A DNA stretch of 64,000 bases from the NCBI GenBank assembly GCA_900074885.1, contig FJUW01000013.1:973580-1037579 (forward strand), given 5' to 3'. The DNA is from Rhynchosporium graminicola (taxonomy: Eukaryota > Ascomycota > Leotiomycetes > Helotiales > Ploettnerulaceae). This document shows, one piece after another, positions 11,910 to 24,143 of the stretch. The number at the start of each line of letters is the position of its first letter. Positions within the stretch are counted from its first letter, which is position 1. A program made the translations under genes and the position numbers. Below the pieces are notes generated by a model. That model searched no databases and was not told the DNA's origin. It saw only the letters and a list, made by a program, of their open reading frames with translations.

Positions 11910-12613
11910 GATCTGCGATGTTGTTTACTCTTCGTTTAACTCGCTTAATGTTGTTGGACTTTCAGCTGGTGCTAATCAAGCCAGTTCGGTTCGGCATCCA
12001 GTAGCGCCACTGAAATTTGATTTTTAACCCATTTTGTTCACTTTTGACAAACTTAAGAGTCTAATGCAACGAGGCTTATCCAATACTTCCAATAGGTTGG
12101 CATGTTGCCAGCTGAGGCAGATAAACCAGGTAGACCTCTTATGGAGGAAACAATTACCGACGCCTAGATCCTTTCAGCGCTGGACTGCAAAGATTGAATG
12201 TCTTACATGTCTTGATATGAAGTGAGATTCTCGCCATAGCAGTGAATTTGATCCACTGAACGGAGTTGGGGTGGTTCAGCCTGCAATAAGTGGTGCTGTC
12301 AGCCTGCATTGCATCCGCCACCACTCCACTATTTTCGATAGCTTCGTGGACTCTTCCGCGAAACCACAGTGCCACATCAAAAAAGATTCCTGGAGACTCC
12401 AAAAAGAAATGTTGACATAGGGCTGGCCCTCAACTGGCGTTCTCGATGCTGCTGAACCGCTGGGGCTGCCACGTCATTCAGAGAATACTCGACTGCCATA
12501 AAGTCCAGCTGGTGCCAGTTATCATGACAATAATCAAACATTATCTCTCCTCTACAGGAACAGAATTCTCCCAGAAAACCAATCCTCCATAACAAGCTTG
12601 AACCTCTTTCAAC
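11910..12613. other. Intergenic, no gene seen
   Basis: Spacer between the chitinase stop and the dead patatin-like gene. Only short frames without recognisable content; presumably the chitinase 3' end and remnant promoter of the pseudogene. Confidence 0.5.
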
Positions 12614-14400
12614 ATGAGTCTCGAAGAGGACTTGTCCAGCTTCCAGCCATGGCCGGCTAAGATTCCCAGCTCGTTGAAAGGCAAGTTTGTCATCTCCCAT
12701 GATCACGAGGAGATATTGTCAGCTCCACCTGCACCTAGCGATGAGTACAAGTATCAGACCTAGTTCACGACTCCGGTAAGAGCTCGACTTTCCGGAAATG
12801 TGCTTGTAATTTGAATGCTGATATATTCCTCTTTCCCAGAGACTTGATCCTACCACTATCGAGAAGCTCAAAAGTGTGCAACTCGTGTCTGAGTGTCATG
12901 ACCAGGGCTTCTGCGATGTATCAGAAAATGGTGTATAGGGATGGTTCGAATTATGTATCATGGAAAATGATAGCGCACAAACCCCCAGGAAGAAAGATGG
13001 CATTGAAATTGTGTGGTTCAGTCACAACAACCGCCTAAAAAAGATGAAATATGGCTGGGTGGGTGCTCACTCCCTACGTCACACCACGGATTACAGCATG
13101 GCTGATAAAAGGTGTATCTATACAGAAAACGGGGAAAGAGTTCAGGGAAGATCATGACATGTTCCGCTTGATTGAGGTATTTAAGCCATTTGGAAGTAAT
13201 CACTTTTCCCACTAAATCATGATAGGACAGTAATGTGATTGCCGTGCGCTTGTGTGTGCGCTTTCCCGGATGGGAACTTTAGGTCAGAAATGGACATCTT
13301 GTGATTGAGTTGGGCGATGAAGGTAAGGTTGAGTTCAAGTGATTGTATTACATATCTGATAAGGTAAAATAGTCAAAAAACCGCCGCTTAGCTACGGATT
13401 GATTGCATCGAATATCACTGGTATAGCATCAGTTTTCCAGGACATCAACGACACCATTCTTGATGGCTCACTCCAAATTTCGGGCTTCAAAAAGGAGGGC
13501 GTTCATTAAGCGGAGATGATTGATACAGGTGACCGTCGTCCACTCCGAGTACTTTCTCTAGGTAAGTGAAATGCGACTTCAAAGTAGGAGCAGGCACTAA
13601 CCTTTGTAGATGGCGGCGGAGTTCGTGGTATCGCAGCTCTGAAGCTCCTCAAAAAAATCAAGGATGAGGGCCCATCCGGAAAATAACCTTGCGAGGTATT
13701 CGATATGATCGCAGGCACAAGCATTGGCGGGTAACTCAAAATTTATCGCTTTTATGAGATTTCAATACTGAACAAGGCTACAGTTTCATTGCTATCATGC
13801 TTGGACGACTCAAAATGACTGTAGAGAAGTGTCTCGAGAAGTACATTGAGTTCATGAAGATCGTTTTCCCAGACAAGTACACGTTGACGGAGTGGATTAA
13901 GGTTGGCTGGTCAGGCCAGAAATGGAACTTAGAGCCTCTTGAAAACTGCATTAAGAAGCTCATTTCTGAGACACTTGGTACCAACAAGCCAGAAGATATC
14001 ATGCTTCTTGATGATAGTGTTACAGACAACAATTGCAAAGTGTACATTGACCACAACAAGTCAAATCAATCATCTAACTAACATTATGGAATCACAGTTT
14101 CGTGGTGGCAGTCAGCACTGTGGGAGCCAACAATCACGAGCCTGTTCTCTTCCGCTCCTACGTCAGTCAGCCCGCTTGAGCAATCTCCGCTCCCAAAGAT
14201 CAAAATATGGGAAGCAGCTCGCGCAACTTCTGCAGCACCTATGTATTTTGGATTGAAGTACCGGCAACACTTTTACTTTTGGCAAATGCCACAGGGTTCC
14301 GAACGCCGGAAAATTCTTCGCTGCTGGGCATTCCTGTGCCAATGCTAAGGAAAGTACTGGTTGGGCGAGATGGTCCATGGATACAGAGAACTTCATTCCG
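12614..14400 (+). pseudogene. Degenerate patatin-like phospholipase
   Basis: Spliced translation gives a broken patatin-like serine lipase. An N-terminal part begins at ATG 12614 (SLEEDLSSFQPWPAK). The patatin core follows: SLDGGGVRG across an intron at about 13560-13608 (oxyanion loop), FDMIAGTSIGG at 13697-13731 (GxSxG nucleophile elbow), then FVVAVSTVGA near 14100 and KIWEAARATSAAPMYF near 14200. Disabling changes include in-frame stops at about 12762, after ENGV near 12935, after FPGWEL near 13280, TAA between GK and PCEVF near 13684, and TGA near 14177, plus frame changes after the GxSxG exon. Splice sites are still recognisable, so death looks recent. Such proteins hydrolyse acyl lipids and often sit in fungal NLR-type proteins. 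The true 3' end is uncertain. Confidence 0.75.
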
Positions 14401-15253
14401 GAGCCTAAACGAGTCAGCTCATGAATTTCAGCAATATTGCAGCCTGAAGAGAGGATTATGAGAGGCAAGATCATACCATCCAAGAGGGTTGCCCTATCCG
14501 CTTATTCGTTCATTGTAAAGAGCGAGTTTTTGCCTTCTGGATCCAAGAGCTAGTCACAAGGTCACTGGATCTGCTCTTCCTCTGCTATGGGACTGAGGAA
14601 GCTTGGGCAATCTCTTTTGTTTACTATCCAAAGACCTCCAAATCCCTTCGAATCCTTCTCGATCGTAAGAAGCGAGGGCCTAATACGCACTTCCCAAATA
14701 ACTTAGCGTGATGCGCAGGTCTTGCGCCAAAACACGTGATCCGACTAGACCCAAATACTTAGTATTCTCGCAACACAAATACTTAGAACTTCAGAAGCAT
14801 ACCTCCCTCCTATGCACGCACTCTTCTTGTATGATATGAGAGTGTTGGTTTTCCATTTTCGACCGGTTCGGAGTACTCCGAGCCAAGCGCTGTCTGCACG
14901 GAGCGAAAACACCATGACCATGTTAAGGTAATCATCCCCTTTTAATAGCTACCCCACTATTCAATTACTGCTTAGATGAGACACACGCGCCCACCGCTAT
15001 ATAATCGTCGATGTCGATTTCGGACTCCCCCCAGACAGATCCGCCATCTCACCTGACGAGAAGTCGTTTTACCCCCCTCGCCTCCATACAATACATGTCT
15101 GTGCACTGCTGAAGGAACCCCACGCGCTCTCGATTGCCTGAAGCCACCAAGTATCGAGTCAGGCCATCGGTGACTTTGCCCTCAACAGGCTCTTTTTAAT
15201 GTGATCACGTGAAAAGGACTGATCATAGGTATCCACCTACTACCAGTTAGGGG
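14401..15253. other. Intergenic / eroded 3' end of the patatin relic
   Basis: Some reading frame after 14400 may be leftover patatin C-terminus, but I cannot recognise it. The GC-richer 15000-15250 part holds no gene I can support. Confidence 0.4.
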
Positions 15254-15270
15254 GTGGGGGGAGTCTTGAG

Positions 15271-15900
15271 GTGGCGGATCCCAGGGGGAGTGCGAAACCG
15301 ACGGTTGTATTTGGACAAGAGAGGCTCTCGTCTCTACACATCACGAGTGCTGGATCACGACCCCTTCAGCAAGTTGCCACCGATGAGGGATCGGAGAACT
15401 CTAGCGAGGCTCCGGGGAGGGCAAATATGGAAGTAGGAGTTGATCTCGAACTCGAAGTCGACCGTGACTATGAGTATATTGTTTCTGAAAGCATCCGCAC
15501 GGGGCATTCGATTACAGACGTCTGTTCCTACACAGACCATAATGGTAGGACTTATAATGGGTGGATGGCGGGAGGTAAGAGGGCCATAGTCTTTTCCTGA
15601 TTGCTGAGACATAGACTGATGTAATGGCAAAAGCTTATTCTCTGCCAAATGATGGAGAGGAACAGGATCGACAGGATTTCATACATCATATATACCGCCT
15701 GATCTTAGATAGCAGGTTGGGACTTGCTCCCATCGTGTATCCAAGATATGTCTTAGATATCGCCACAGGCACAGGGATCTGGGCCATCGAGTTCGCGAAG
15801 GAGCATCCAGATACACTCGTTTACGGAACTGATCTTAGGTAAGTTCTCCTGGTCCACTCACAAGTCAGTCACTTACTATTCGTTCAGATTTACTGCCTTG
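15271..15900 (+). pseudogene. Truncated TAM/LaeA-like SAM-dependent methyltransferase
   Basis: Two exons of a fungal methyltransferase are readable. The first ends at about 15574 (SYTDHNGRTYNGWMAG); the second begins at about 15635 after an intron with a GTAAGA donor and reads AYSLPNDGEEQDR, then the SAM-binding motif I VLDIATGTGIWAIEFA and the acidic loop YGTDL before a further GTAAGT donor at 15841. After the next acceptor the remainder of the Rossmann fold is missing; the frame is unlike the family and stops near 16030. There is no ATG in the long upstream frame; the first is at 15427. These enzymes belong to the large TAM-domain group that includes LaeA. I regard this as a truncated relic; rearranged remnants may lie downstream. 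Confidence 0.7.
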
Positions 15901-18768
15901 CCAATTTGTTTATTTAAAGATCCATTTTTGGCCTCGGCTTTTTTTCGAGGCGAGCTGTCGCTTAAACCACCCCAATCCCTCGCTAGTCGTGTTTACATTC
16001 AAATGACCGCGGAACATCCGTACCTCTAAAAGCACATTTGAAAACATAATTTAGCGTTGTGAGTTGCGCGTAGAGCGTGTTCAAAGCTAGGCTGCATGTG
16101 ACTAGATTGTTCTGCATCTGCCTACCCCGGTCGCAATATTTATTTTCTTTCTTTCTTTCAGTCCTGTTCTCTATCGTTGTCAGCTACTCGAATCTAATTC
16201 AGTGGCTCGTCAACTACGATCTGGAACAATACATCTTCGCAATCTGCCGTAATTTGGTGATGGCAGCGGCCATAATTCTATAGACGTAGGCTGTCCTAAC
16301 TTTTTGTCATGGTGCTAGCGCTGACTTGTTTAGTGCTTACTGGCATGGGATATTGTGCGTCCATACAAGGGCGTTGTGGACATCTGTGAATATGGAAAGT
16401 AACACTAGAAGAGGCCTGGTCAGATCATGCGAATAGCCATCGATGCGCCATTGTGGATGTTGAGATGTGACGAGACAATTAGAAATAAATTGGATAAAGG
16501 GCGAGATCTAGTGTCATACTAGTATCGCGGATCATTGACATTTTGAGGTCACAGAGTATATGACAACAGAGGAAGAAAATCAGATTCTCGGGCCTAGTGA
16601 GATTTCTTCCGGAACGTGTTCTGTTGGGAATCGTTTTTGATGGCCTCGAGAAGCCAAAAACGACAGGACGTCTCAATTGTACTCGAGAATATCACTCAAA
16701 CACATATCAGACTGCACCGGCGGAGACCGAAGCCCAATGCACTCACATGGAGCAGTAGGGGATTGTCGATATTATCTGGTCCGACGATGAAGATGTATTC
16801 ATGTTTGGCTGCAAGAAGCTATTTCATTTCCATTGCATGAACGAGAAGGCCAGTTCGGACAAGCTCCTGGATCCGTATGATACCCGAATTTTCTTATGGC
16901 AGAGATTCCATGCCTCGATCGCGTGGTGGCTAAATTATACATGTCGTTCTGACTAGTGGTGAATTTAACTCAACTGGGTCCAATGGATGTGGAGGAGAGG
17001 TGCCACTCGCTGTAATCAAGGCTGGTCTTGGGATCTCTGTCCTCGGACCTTTTCGAGAAAGAAAGGCGGAAGTATGGAGAGAACATCCTGATGAGCTTCT
17101 TGAAACCTACAAAATCGAAGAAGACCAAGGTAGATTCTCACCTTCTAAGACCAGAAACAGGGAAACTCTACGGATCACGACTGATCACCTGAGACGACAG
17201 GCTAAAGTGGCTCATCGACCCAGCTAGATGGAAAGTATATGCCTAGGAAGTGAAGCTACACGAGTTGATCAAAGAGAAACTTTGTTTGATCGAAAGAGAC
17301 CATATAAGCATGTGATACCAATTTGGGTAACACAAGATTCAATGAAACTCGAGACTGGGGAAAGAATATTCAGAGTCCAGCCACTCATCCATTGCTTTCA
17401 AGGCAAAGAAGAACTGGAGGGTATCAATCCGAGTACGCTCTCAAAGGTTACAGATCTGGACCTGACATCTTTGGGGACAGATAAAGAGACAGATAAGATG
17501 AATACGGATCTGACTATCAGCTGCGCTGCTAAGGAGTTGCATTAGTCTGTATAACCGCCAAGTCGCGTAATATTAGCAAATAGAAAGGCTAACTAAAGAA
17601 TAAGACTTCGAATTTGAGAAATTCTTCTCGAGCGAAGTCAACTCAGCAACTAGTAAAGTCATCAAACGATTATACGACTTTAAAGTGTTACCCTCGTAAT
17701 GTCCTTTAATATTTTTGCGACTTTTACTCCGAGCGAGGCGTAAGATAGGTCGTAGAATAATAATTTTAAAGCTAGTCCGGTCCGAGAAAATAGAACCCTA
17801 CTACTAGCAGCGCAGCGGATGCGTTTGCAGATTTCCGTTGATTGTCTCGGGAAGGACGTTCTCACCCAAATACTCTACATCAACAGACGACAAGGAGAGC
17901 TTTCAGCAAAGCGCCACCGAGCAGACAATTAAGCTTTATCGCTTAGCGATATAAAGTTTCCTCCCCAAAGCGTCATCGTTCTGACCCCCCGCTCGACCTC
18001 CACGAACAGTCTCACAAGGTTAACTGAATTCCACTTGGACCTCCGCTATGCTTCGATTTTTTTCAGCAGTATTCTCACATCGCCTCTGTCCTACCATCAA
18101 ATGCGGAATTTGCATGCCGTAGAAACTTTAAAGTGTCTACTCTCGTCATGACATGATCAGCGTTGAAGTGTACTTTGCACTCCTCATGCAGAGGGTAGGA
18201 GAACGCACTACGCCTGGCATGACTGCTTTAGAAATGGAATGAAGTGTAGTAATTAGGTATGTCCAGACAGGCGGGAGACCAGCTCACAAACATTTCCACC
18301 CTACCTCAGAACGAGAAAGCCAGAATGGAGCCGATTGGATATGTGCGGGACTCACATCTGTTCACATTCATCCTTCTCTATCCGCAGCACAGCGACATCT
18401 CTGTGGCGCTATGAGACTAGGAAATATATGACATATAAATGGTATGCGGTAGCTGTTTAAGCAGGATATATATAAAATACTCAAGTAGTATTGGACTGCT
18501 GAATAGATCAAAAATTGAACCTGGATGCTAGTATTAAGTAATGGTGCCAATCGCGGGAAGATTATCTGTAATGTTATTAAGATAATGAACACATTTTCTT
18601 CCTAGACTCCACAGTTCTGAGTCGATCGATCGGATCGCTGCTTGGGTTTGAACGTAGAACACATCTATCCTTTCAAATAATTGTAGTATGGGGAAGTAAT
18701 GTGTCTACTAAAACTAACTGTAATTTCCATGATCACCATCATCTTCCTCTTGCGTTTCGTCTCCGGTC
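15901..18768. other. Intergenic, with possible gene debris and an AT-rich island
   Basis: No intact gene seen. Frames at about 16616-16930 and 17000-17545 are longer than chance would often give but match nothing I know. A TA-rich island at about 17560-17870 resembles the RIP-mutated sequence of the window's right end. A short TTTC run is at 16142-16160. Confidence 0.45.
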
Positions 18769-20070
18769 TCAAGCCTTCTTCACCTTAGCAGCGGTCAACG
18801 CCCTAATTTTGGCTGCACCTGATGCTTTGGGAGCTCTTCCCGCTCCTGAGGCTCGTGGCTTACCCGAGGATTTTGACGGAGCTGATCCACCCGTAGGGGT
18901 TCCGGTTCCATCAGTAGTGCCATCAGAAGTCCCAGGAGAAGTCCCATTAGAAGTCCCACCAGAAGTTCCATCAGATGTCCCATCAGACGTCCCATCAGAC
19001 ATCCCATCAGAAGTCCCACCAGAAGTCCCATCAGAAGTTCCATTAGAAGCAGGAGTTCCAGCAGGAGTCCCAGCCGGAGTCCCAGCAGGAGTCCCAGCCG
19101 GAGTTCCAGCAGGTTTCGCCGCCTTCGACATGCCAGCAGCAGAGGCCGCGAATTGCGCCGCGGCTCCAGCGTCCTGGCTATAGGTAAGATGAGGCATCAA
19201 GATCTGAGAACCCCCAGCGCAGATGTTGTCTCCCTGATGGCAGAAGACCTTGGTCTTCGCGGCTGGGATACCGGTGACTGGTTTTCCGCCCAATGGATCG
19301 CCAAAGAGGACCACTATGAGATGGTTAGTCAGTGATTAGATTAACATTGCTTGGAAGATTTCCGGGCCTGGGCTACATACCGGATGAGACTTTCGCAGCT
19401 ATCCCTGGCGGAAGCATGCCTGCTCCCTTACGCGTGGTTTGTGCTCCTTGACTGGAGTAGTGTGAGCTCGTTGACATGTAAGTGTGTTATAGATCAATCG
19501 CATACCTGTAGCCAGCCATCACAACTTGAGTATCAGGACAAGCAGTCATGGCTTGCTGGACAAGTTGAGCAGATTTTGCGCTTCCTTTTGCGTCTCCGCC
19601 TGCCAGGAAGCCTGGAATACTACAAACAGTTAGTATTTGTGAACGCCTGATCACATGTACCCAGAGCAATGAATGAGAACCAACGTACTCCGCAGCATAG
19701 TCCACACCCTGAATCGCCAAATTATTCGGTCCGACCATCTTGCTTAATGCATCGAAGAAAGGCGGTCCTGTAAGTGTCCCAACGTTTCCCTGTTCGGTCG
19801 TGCCGCGAGAGAAGATGACTGTCATGGCTTTACAGCCGCCGGCTGTGAGACCATTCTGTGTAGATCCAGACTGCGGTATAGTTGTCAGCATGCATTTCAA
19901 GCACTTCTCAGATAAGTACAAATGTAATGGGAGTGGATCAGGGAGTTGATAGGACACATTTCGGGATTGGTACTTACAGTGCCCCCGGCAGCAGCAGCTG
20001 CAGGAGCGGGTGCTGGGACAGCCAGAACCAAGGGAAGAGCAAAAATGGTGAATAAAGCTGGAGCATGCAT
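18769..20070 (-). CDS. Cutinase (CE5) with repetitive tail and an apparent one-base frameshift
   Basis: Exons on the minus strand: 20070-19978, 19870-19689, 19619-19506, 19452-19381 and 19313-18769, with GT..AG introns. Features include a signal peptide (LFTIFALPLVLAVPA), the cutinase core with CKAMTVIFSRGTTEQG, the serine elbow GYSQG created at the exon 3/4 junction, and a C-terminal Asp/His region (GDNICAGG, PHLTYS). These enzymes hydrolyse cutin and related polyesters outside the cell. The exon sum is 1,006 nt, one more than a multiple of three: in exon 4 an AAAA run at about 19438-19441 shifts the frame just after GYSQGAQ and leads to TAA. The remaining exons agree with the family in the other frame. 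Either the gene is newly dead or the base is an assembly error. The last 120 residues are Thr/Ser/Gly/Pro repeats. Confidence 0.75.
18905..19110. repeat. Coding minisatellite in the cutinase tail
   Basis: Tandem 12-bp-type units encode SDGT/SGGT repeats (about 18908-19045) and PAGT repeats (about 19050-19110) on the minus strand. Imperfect, in-frame, likely variable in length between strains. Confidence 0.8.
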
Positions 20071-20638
20071 TGTGAAAAGATTTGGGCCGGCCAAACGAAG
20101 AGAAGAGATTGATTGTATCAATGAATTACAATGATTACAACACGATAATGAGATATGGGATGGCAGACAAATAACCAACCACACAAAGTAAAGGACATGA
20201 TTAGTACTTATTCATTCTATCGAGGCTCGCAAGGCTGCAGATCACTGCCGGTAACTTGATTCTCGCCTGAAATATGGCTGTGGTATTTGAAACATCTCTG
20301 GCACTCGCCATGATCGGGCGATACTTTTTGTTGGTGCGTTTCAAAATTGCGATTGGTCCGCGCAAACAGTAAGGATGCCCTTCAGGCCGATAACTTCCAA
20401 TTTTCCACAGTAAGAAGCACGTATCTATTTTTACAACTCAGCCATGATCGCATCCATTCATCGATCTTCGTCCCAAATGTTCGTTCTTATTTCATCGGTA
20501 TGTCTGTCGTTCCATCAACATGATTCACAATTTCCATGTCCCATATGTAAAGGAAATGTTCCGCCCTCCCATCCTGTATAAACGCCTTTTCGCTCCCAAA
20601 AGCAAAACATCAAACAAATTCATCCAAACAAAGCTGGT
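20071..20638. other. Intergenic upstream of the cutinase gene
   Basis: No gene seen. It should contain the cutinase promoter (minus strand) and the 3' end of the membrane protein gene. Confidence 0.5.
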
Positions 20639-21844
20639 CTACCTCCTTGTGGTGCGGGTTCCCCTGCTTTCTCTCGTTCTGCGGTCTGAACTTGCGCTGC
20701 CTAGAGAATCATTAGCGTTGGTTTCGCATGAGATAAGTAGTGGTTACTTACTTGCGCTAGTTCCCGTCATCGAATCCGTGTAGTAAGAACTACTTATGTC
20801 AGATCTCCCAGAATGCGACTTCTCCTTCTTATCATGAGTCCTCTTCAATCCCAGCACAGCAGCTAGACCAAGAAGCCCGGCACCAACCATACCCAGACCA
20901 CCAAATCCACTCTCCTTCTTCCTCTTCTCGCTCACTCTGGCAGGTTTAGAACCTCCGAACCATCCAGAATGCGTATCTCGTCTTGATGCACCTCCAGCAT
21001 GGCTTCCGTGTCGAGAGTATCGCTCCTCGGTCACCTCGATGCGCTCAGTAGATCTGCGCTTCTTCTTGCCGAGACCGAAGATCGCGAGGAGGCCGTCGAA
21101 TCCGGCTTTGGCGATGCAGCAGAAGCATAGGAGGAGCAGGATAATGATGGCGGCAATTACACCGATTACAATTCCTGCAATTGCACCAGCACTCAAACCA
21201 CCACCGCCGCTCGCCTCTGCGATTGGAAATAGGCTACCGCTTGCCGTGGCTGGGGCTTGGAAGGGAACTGTTGTTGTAGCTGAGACGATGGATGTTGCTG
21301 TCGAGATTCCCCCACTGGTAGGTCGAATCGGAGCAGCGTATGTACTGGGTCCTTGATAGAACTCGGAGTGTGCTGTGCAGGAATTGGGCGCAGCGCACCT
21401 CTGGTCGGCGGCACAGCAGATAGTGTCGCAGGAAGATTGTCCCAAGCTTGTCGTGCAGATGGCAGGAACGTTATTTGCGGTCGGCATAGGTGCTACCGCT
21501 ACTGGGGTCGTAGGAACTCCATAGCTGATTGTTGATGTTTTCGTGACGAGATTGGTTTCCGTCCAGGTCGTTGTGTAAACTCCATATCCTCCATCTCCTC
21601 CAGCAAGCCCTGCAGTAGCTGTGCAGCCAGCGATATTCGCTGTCGTGAAGCACCCTTGACCTTGTGTACAACAGAATTGGTTCTCTGAGCCACAGTACAT
21701 AACGCATTGCCGGGGCTTGAGGAATGCGAAACCGAGGTCGTGGATTTCATCTTTTGGATAGGGTCCTGCATTGACTAGATCTGTTTGCGAAAGAACTGCA
21801 ACGACAAGGGAGACCAGACTCGAGGGAGTCTGTGAGAGTCGCAT
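20639..21844 (-). CDS. Single-pass membrane protein with Cys-rich ectodomain
   Basis: The main exon runs from 21844 to 20752. A GTAAGT donor at 20751 and a CTCTAG acceptor at 20701 allow a last exon 20700-20639 ending in TAG (about 384 aa); without splicing the frame stops at 20744 (366 aa). The product has a signal peptide, two Cys-rich patches (residues 47-74 and 130-156), a Ser/Thr/Pro-rich stalk, a Gly-rich lead-in and one strong membrane helix at about 218-243. The basic cytosolic part has a KKKRRS stop-transfer and Ser/Gly/Arg-rich tail. The layout resembles fungal wall-stress sensor-like proteins (Wsc/Mid2 type), but no WSC domain is seen, so the function is unknown. Confidence 0.75.
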
Positions 21845-24143
21845 CTTATCGTTTCGAGATAAAAGTATTCGAATTAGGTAATTTCAAGGTGACGTCGATA
21901 TTAAGCACTCCTAGATCCAACGATGTAGTTGGTGAGAAACCCCGCCTTCAAAGCTCTGAAGCTTGTTGAAGCAAACGAATGTGATGGGAATGCAGCAATT
22001 TCGATCCTACTGACAATTGACCTTGGAATGAGTGATGCGAATGCGAACAAAGTCTAGAGTTAGAGAGAATGGCGGGAGGGTTTTTTGGGGAATGGAGCAA
22101 GGGAAGGGGGACTTAGAAATGGACGTGGTTGATATTGTTGTCGTTCCCAGCCACCAGTAATATTTCCCAGCCCTCGCAATTATTGCACACACGCACACAC
22201 GAAATGCACTAGAAGCACGTAGCTCGTATCGAATACAAACTAGATTATCAAATAAGAGATTATATTTGACGTTAATAGCAGGTGAGGATTATAAGGTGCG
22301 TAATTATGGATATGCGGGTGATATGCAGCTTGCCTTGCCTTGGTTGCGGTGGTTGATGGACTTCAACATTACGCCAGCTGATGTATTAACTATGTTTTCG
22401 GGCTTATCGCGACTCGAAGATAGTGAGCCAGGCAACAGAAGGCGAGTCTAGTACAGAAGCAGTTAGCGCGTCTGAAAATCGCTCCTCAAGAGCTCTACAG
22501 TACTCTACTTCGGAACCCTAACTAAGATCGATAATATACTCTTTTGACTCTTACGACTATCGGACTACTTCTCTCCCTGCAACCAAAGGATTCGCTTGGA
22601 CCTCGCAACAAAACTTCATTCATTCCCAAGGCATAATTAGGTATGTATCTTGCCTTGCTTCACTTTGCGAACGCTTAGTAGAGCATTTCCTGCCTGCGTG
22701 ACATCACGCCTCACTGCGACCGCTCCCGGGATGCTGCCAGAACAATCCATTGTTCCGACCGACTGGCGGAAGTCTGCCGAACGTCCACATACCTTGAAGC
22801 AACATAGTTTCCCTGCTTAAAAGGAGGCATTTTGATCTTGCAGGCTAAGATCAAGTTGAATACGGGCGAAGAAGCAGATTCTGTAGTATATGATAGCTAA
22901 GAAGATGACACTCCCATCTGCTTCTCATGTCTCTCTGTTCTGATTAGCGAAGTACCCAGGCTTTTGAAGTCGTTTCGCATAGCAGGATCATGGAGATTTT
23001 CGCTCTCAAAAATGGCCCTTCCCAGTTGTATACGGAATTCCCTACGCGATAGGGTATCATGGCATCAACTCTCCAGCTCTCCATGAGCCAGCTGCTCGAT
23101 ATCAAAAGGAGCTTGTAACCCCCCGCGCGTTGTCATATCTGCAAGGGTTGGTACTAATCAGAGTCAAAGTGACTGTGACAGTGTTTGCGTCCTACCTACC
23201 TGTGAGAGGCGACATATAACGAGTCCTCAGATTAACGCTTCCCAAGCTGCTGAGTATGAGAACCACCAAATAAAGCATCGTTGATGCCCTCTCATTTATT
23301 TTGAACGTATTTCTGAGTCTGCAGCACACGAGAGACGCATAGGTAACTGTCAAGGGCGACAGCGCGCGGTTATGGCCATTCATTTTTGAGTATCACCTGG
23401 GGTTGGATAAGTTTTTGAAAACAGCAGAGCAGAGCAACAAATCAACAAACCCTGGTGAAGCAAAGACTGAAGCGAAAGAGGAATTGAGATGCTGCAGGCG
23501 CCACACTCTATCAGATCTCCACGCTTCATGAGTCTGGCCCTGCCAAAGACCCTTGTCCAGCTATATATAAGTACAGTAGCGCCTCAAGCGGTGAATCGCG
23601 GTCAAATCATGAAGCGCCAGCAGTCAAGATTTGCTCATCAGCACGAAGACCCAACTGACCCAGCCCAATGCATCGGCTTGTAATTATCCATCCGCGGCAC
23701 GAATGCCACGAAGTTCGCGCAGTATCTAAGTCCAGGTATTTTGCAGTAGTGTTGCAGTAGCAGTTATACTTGTTACCACTCAGCTGCCGCCAGATATCGT
23801 GCCAGGCCCTGCTGGGCAAATCCCCGGCCACTTGTCCACCTCCAATCGCGATAAAGAAGCAGCTGTGCCTCACTTCCATTATCCCACCTCTAAGCATGTT
23901 TGGATCCTCATTTATATTACCATCCTGCTCTTCTGTCTTCATACCGAAGACTGAGCTGCCGTTAGCCACATCGGAAGAAAGGCGCTGTGCTTGCTTTGTT
24001 TGCTTTTGTTCTGTTCTGTTGCTTCTGTTCAAGTATAATATCCTTCACCGCATCCTTGAGGCTATCAGATCTTCAAAGTCATAAGATATACCCAACGAAG
24101 CTGGCCTTCGAACGGCGCAATAATACTAGATATTTTCATCAAT
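21845..24143. other. Intergenic, no gene seen
   Basis: About 2.3 kb with only scattered short frames. No RNA gene, repeat or recognisable protein remnant could be supported. Confidence 0.5.
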
